Part shown: positions 62,756 through 64,000 of the stretch, one piece after another | How the letters are laid out: each line of letters starts with the position of its first letter | Position numbering within the stretch: position 1 is the first letter of the stretch | From: Sulfuritalea sp. | GTDB taxonomy: Bacteria > Pseudomonadota > Gammaproteobacteria > Burkholderiales > Rhodocyclaceae | Direction of reading: 5' to 3' | Assembly: GCA_030247575.1 (NCBI GenBank) | Contig: JAOTRV010000013.1 | Coordinates: 1 to 64,000, forward strand | DNA: 64,000 nt | The notes under the pieces: generated by a model | Told to the model about the DNA's origin: nothing | The model's input: only the letters and a program-made list of their open reading frames with translations | Database searches by the model: none | Position numbers and translations under genes: made by a program

Positions 62756-63802
62756 TCAGCCGCGGGCAGCCGCGCCTGCAGCCGTCAGGCGCTGTCGCCA
62801 CAGCGCCGCCAGTTCGATCATGCGGTTGGCGTAGCCCCACTCGTTGTCGAACCAGACCAGCAGGTTGGCCATGCGTCCGGCCACCCGCGTCTGCCCGGCG
62901 TCGACGATCGCCGATTGCGGACTGTGGTTGAAATCGATGGACGCATGCGGTTCTGCCGATACCGCCAGCAGGCCGGCGAAGGCGGTATCGGCGGCCTGCT
63001 GCAGCTGCGCGTTGATCGTCGCGGCGTCGGTCGCGTTGCGCAGCGACAGCACGAGGTCGATCGCGGAAACGTTGGTCACGGGAACGCGGATCGACTTGGC
63101 CGTGACGCGGCCCGTCAATCCGGGCAGCAGGCGTTCGATGCCGCGCGCCAGGCCGGTGGCCACGGGAACCATGGACTGCATCGCCGAGCGGGTGCGGCGC
63201 AGATCGGAGTGATGGTAGCCGTCGATCGGCGGCTGGTCGTTCATCACCGAATGCAGGGTGGTCGCCATCGCCTGCTCGATACCGAGGGCGGAATCGAGCA
63301 GCGCCAGCACCGGTACGATGGCGTTGGTGGTGCATGAGGCCGCCGAGACCAGGCGCTCGCCGCCGGTGAGCGCGCCGTGATTGACGCCGATCACCACCGT
63401 GCGGTCGACGTCGGCGGCGGTCTGTCCCGGATGCGACAGCAGCAGGCGCGGGCAGCCGGCGGCGATGAAGGCCTCCAGTCCGGCGCGCTGCGGATAGCGG
63501 CCCGATGCCTCGACCAGCAGGTCGAGGCCGAGCCCGCGCCAATCCACCTCGCCGGGCGACCGCGCATGACTGACCGCGATCGGCTGCCCGTCGATGCGCA
63601 GCTTGTCGCCGTCGAGCTCGACCGTGCCGGGAAAGCGGCCGTGCGTCGAATCGAAGCGGGTGAGGTAGGCCATGCTTTCGAGGTCGGCCGGCTCGTTGAT
63701 GGCGACGATCTGCATTTCCTCGCGCAGCGGCGATTCGTGCAGCGCGCGCACGAAGCAGCGGCCGATGCGGCCATAGCCATTGATGGCGATGCGAAATGTC
63801 AT
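62756..63802 (-). CDS. epd: Erythrose-4-phosphate dehydrogenase / GAPDH family
   Basis: 348 residues. NAD-binding start FRIAINGYGRIGRCFVRALHES, catalytic SAASCTTNAIVPVL, HSVMNDQPPIDGYHHSDLRRTRSAMQSMVPV and FDNEWGYANRM. NEPADLESMAYLTRFDSTHGRFPG and DFNHSPQSAIVD follow the Epd subgroup rather than glycolytic GapA. It makes 4-phosphoerythronate, the first step of pyridoxal-phosphate synthesis; GAPDH activity is an alternative. Confidence 0.9.
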   Translation of the reverse strand: MTFRIAINGYGRIGRCFVRALHESPLREEMQIVAINEPADLESMAYLTRFDSTHGRFPGTVELDGDKLRIDGQPIAVSHARSPGEVDWRGLGLDLLVEASGRYPQRAGLEAFIAAGCPRLLLSHPGQTAADVDRTVVIGVNHGALTGGERLVSAASCTTNAIVPVLALLDSALGIEQAMATTLHSVMNDQPPIDGYHHSDLRRTRSAMQSMVPVATGLARGIERLLPGLTGRVTAKSIRVPVTNVSAIDLVLSLRNATDAATINAQLQQAADTAFAGLLAVSAEPHASIDFNHSPQSAIVDAGQTRVAGRMANLLVWFDNEWGYANRMIELAALWRQRLTAAGAAARG

Positions 63803-63880
63803 GGAGCGGCCCCGCGGGAAAGAGGCCGAATTTTAATGCCTGGGCGGGATCACTGCGCCAGGAATGGCGGCAGCATCGAA

Positions 63881-63905
63881 GAGTAGACGCCGGCGGCACG
63901 GCGAC
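63881..63905 (-). repeat. GTCTACTC-core short dispersed repeat, intergenic copy
   Basis: On the minus strand a 25-bp sequence ending in GGCGTCTACTC matches 50090-50114 except for one base. It lies in the gap upstream of epd, about 80 nt from its start codon. Confidence 0.5.
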
Positions 63906-63958
63906 GATCATTCACTTAACACTTAAAATACCCGGCGATCTCGTTCCGATTCTCCGCC

Positions 63959-64000
63959 ATGCCAAGTTCATCGTTCCGCGCCGGCGCCCGCGAGGGCTTT
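63959..64000 (+). CDS. Start of a further gene, truncated by the window edge
   Basis: An ATG at 63959 opens a frame to the window end: MPSSSFRAGAREGF. An RAG-x-REGF start is seen in AzlC-like permeases among others, but 14 codons are too few for a call. The 156-bp gap to epd is AT-rich around 63910-63935 and probably holds divergent promoters. Confidence 0.35.
   Translation, partial: MPSSSFRAGAREGF

Overview
The window is high-GC proteobacterial chromosome. Its gene repertoire and gene order (smg-dprA-LysM / def-fmt / rsmB-DUF4390-ntrYX-trkAH / hemE-priA, plus ubiUVT and rubrerythrin genes) point to a betaproteobacterium, most likely a facultatively anaerobic member of Rhodocyclales or a relative. 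This is inferred from gene content and order only. No rRNA, tRNA, CRISPR array, prophage or insertion sequence was recognised.

Layout. 1-2.3 kb: the end of an acyl-CoA ligase gene and a branched-chain-type ABC substrate-binding protein, closed by a strong terminator. 2.3-11.7 kb: a leftward operon of eleven genes (gpx, folE2, a 39-codon membrane ORF, FAD oxidoreductase, DUF1365, Cfa-like methyltransferase, chalcone-isomerase-like, GPH-type transporter, DUF3833 lipoprotein, SDR, NTF2-like), nearly all joined by 4-nt ATGA overlaps. It diverges from a MerR/B12-domain regulator (LitR/CarH type) that keeps the residues of the light-sensing cobalamin proteins. Two copies of a TTGTCYTGGACA operator flank the shared promoters. 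I read this as a light-controlled membrane-lipid modification and photooxidative protection operon. 12.7-15.7 kb: a manganese (yybP-ykoY) riboswitch leader precedes terC, a bacterial voltage-gated channel with a TLEGW filter, a PAP2 phosphatase and dgkA. 15.7-18.3 kb: an NhaR-like regulator with a large palindrome in front of it, and four small genes of unknown function. 18.5-22.3 kb: an APH/P-loop kinase fusion (a remnant of a second copy lies at 2.9-3.1 kb), a TetR regulator with its operator inside its own promoter, a hydrolase and a GNAT enzyme.

22.2-28.5 kb is an oxygen/peroxide adaptation block: oxyR, rubrerythrin, an Fe-S CCG-domain protein, DUF3501, then ubiU-ubiV-ubiT (oxygen-independent ubiquinone synthesis) and rubredoxin. 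OxyR-type ATAG-N7-CTAT sites stand at the same distance from candidate -10 boxes before rubrerythrin and before rubredoxin. A perfect FNR-type site stands before ubiU. 28.7-36.2 kb: rhlE, DUF924, topB with a histone-like tail, smg, dprA, a LysM protein. 36.3-48.1 kb: def, fmt, small secreted or membrane proteins, rsmB, DUF4390, ntrY-ntrX-like two-component genes, trkA and trkH. 48.2-56.6 kb: hemE, an intergenic region with DnaA boxes, priA, and a leftward AsmA-ROK-MOSC-MFS group. 56.6-64 kb: DUF1289, a 408-residue protein of unknown function, cbpA-cbpM, an internally deleted P-type ATPase, cupins and an amidase, a 3'-5' exonuclease, epd and the first codons of a further gene.

The most novel-looking parts are the LitR-linked operon with its paired operators, the Mn-riboswitch/channel operon, the matched OxyR/FNR site architecture, and several short conserved-looking genes without a known role. 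All functional claims rest on motif and family recognition by eye; no database search was run.
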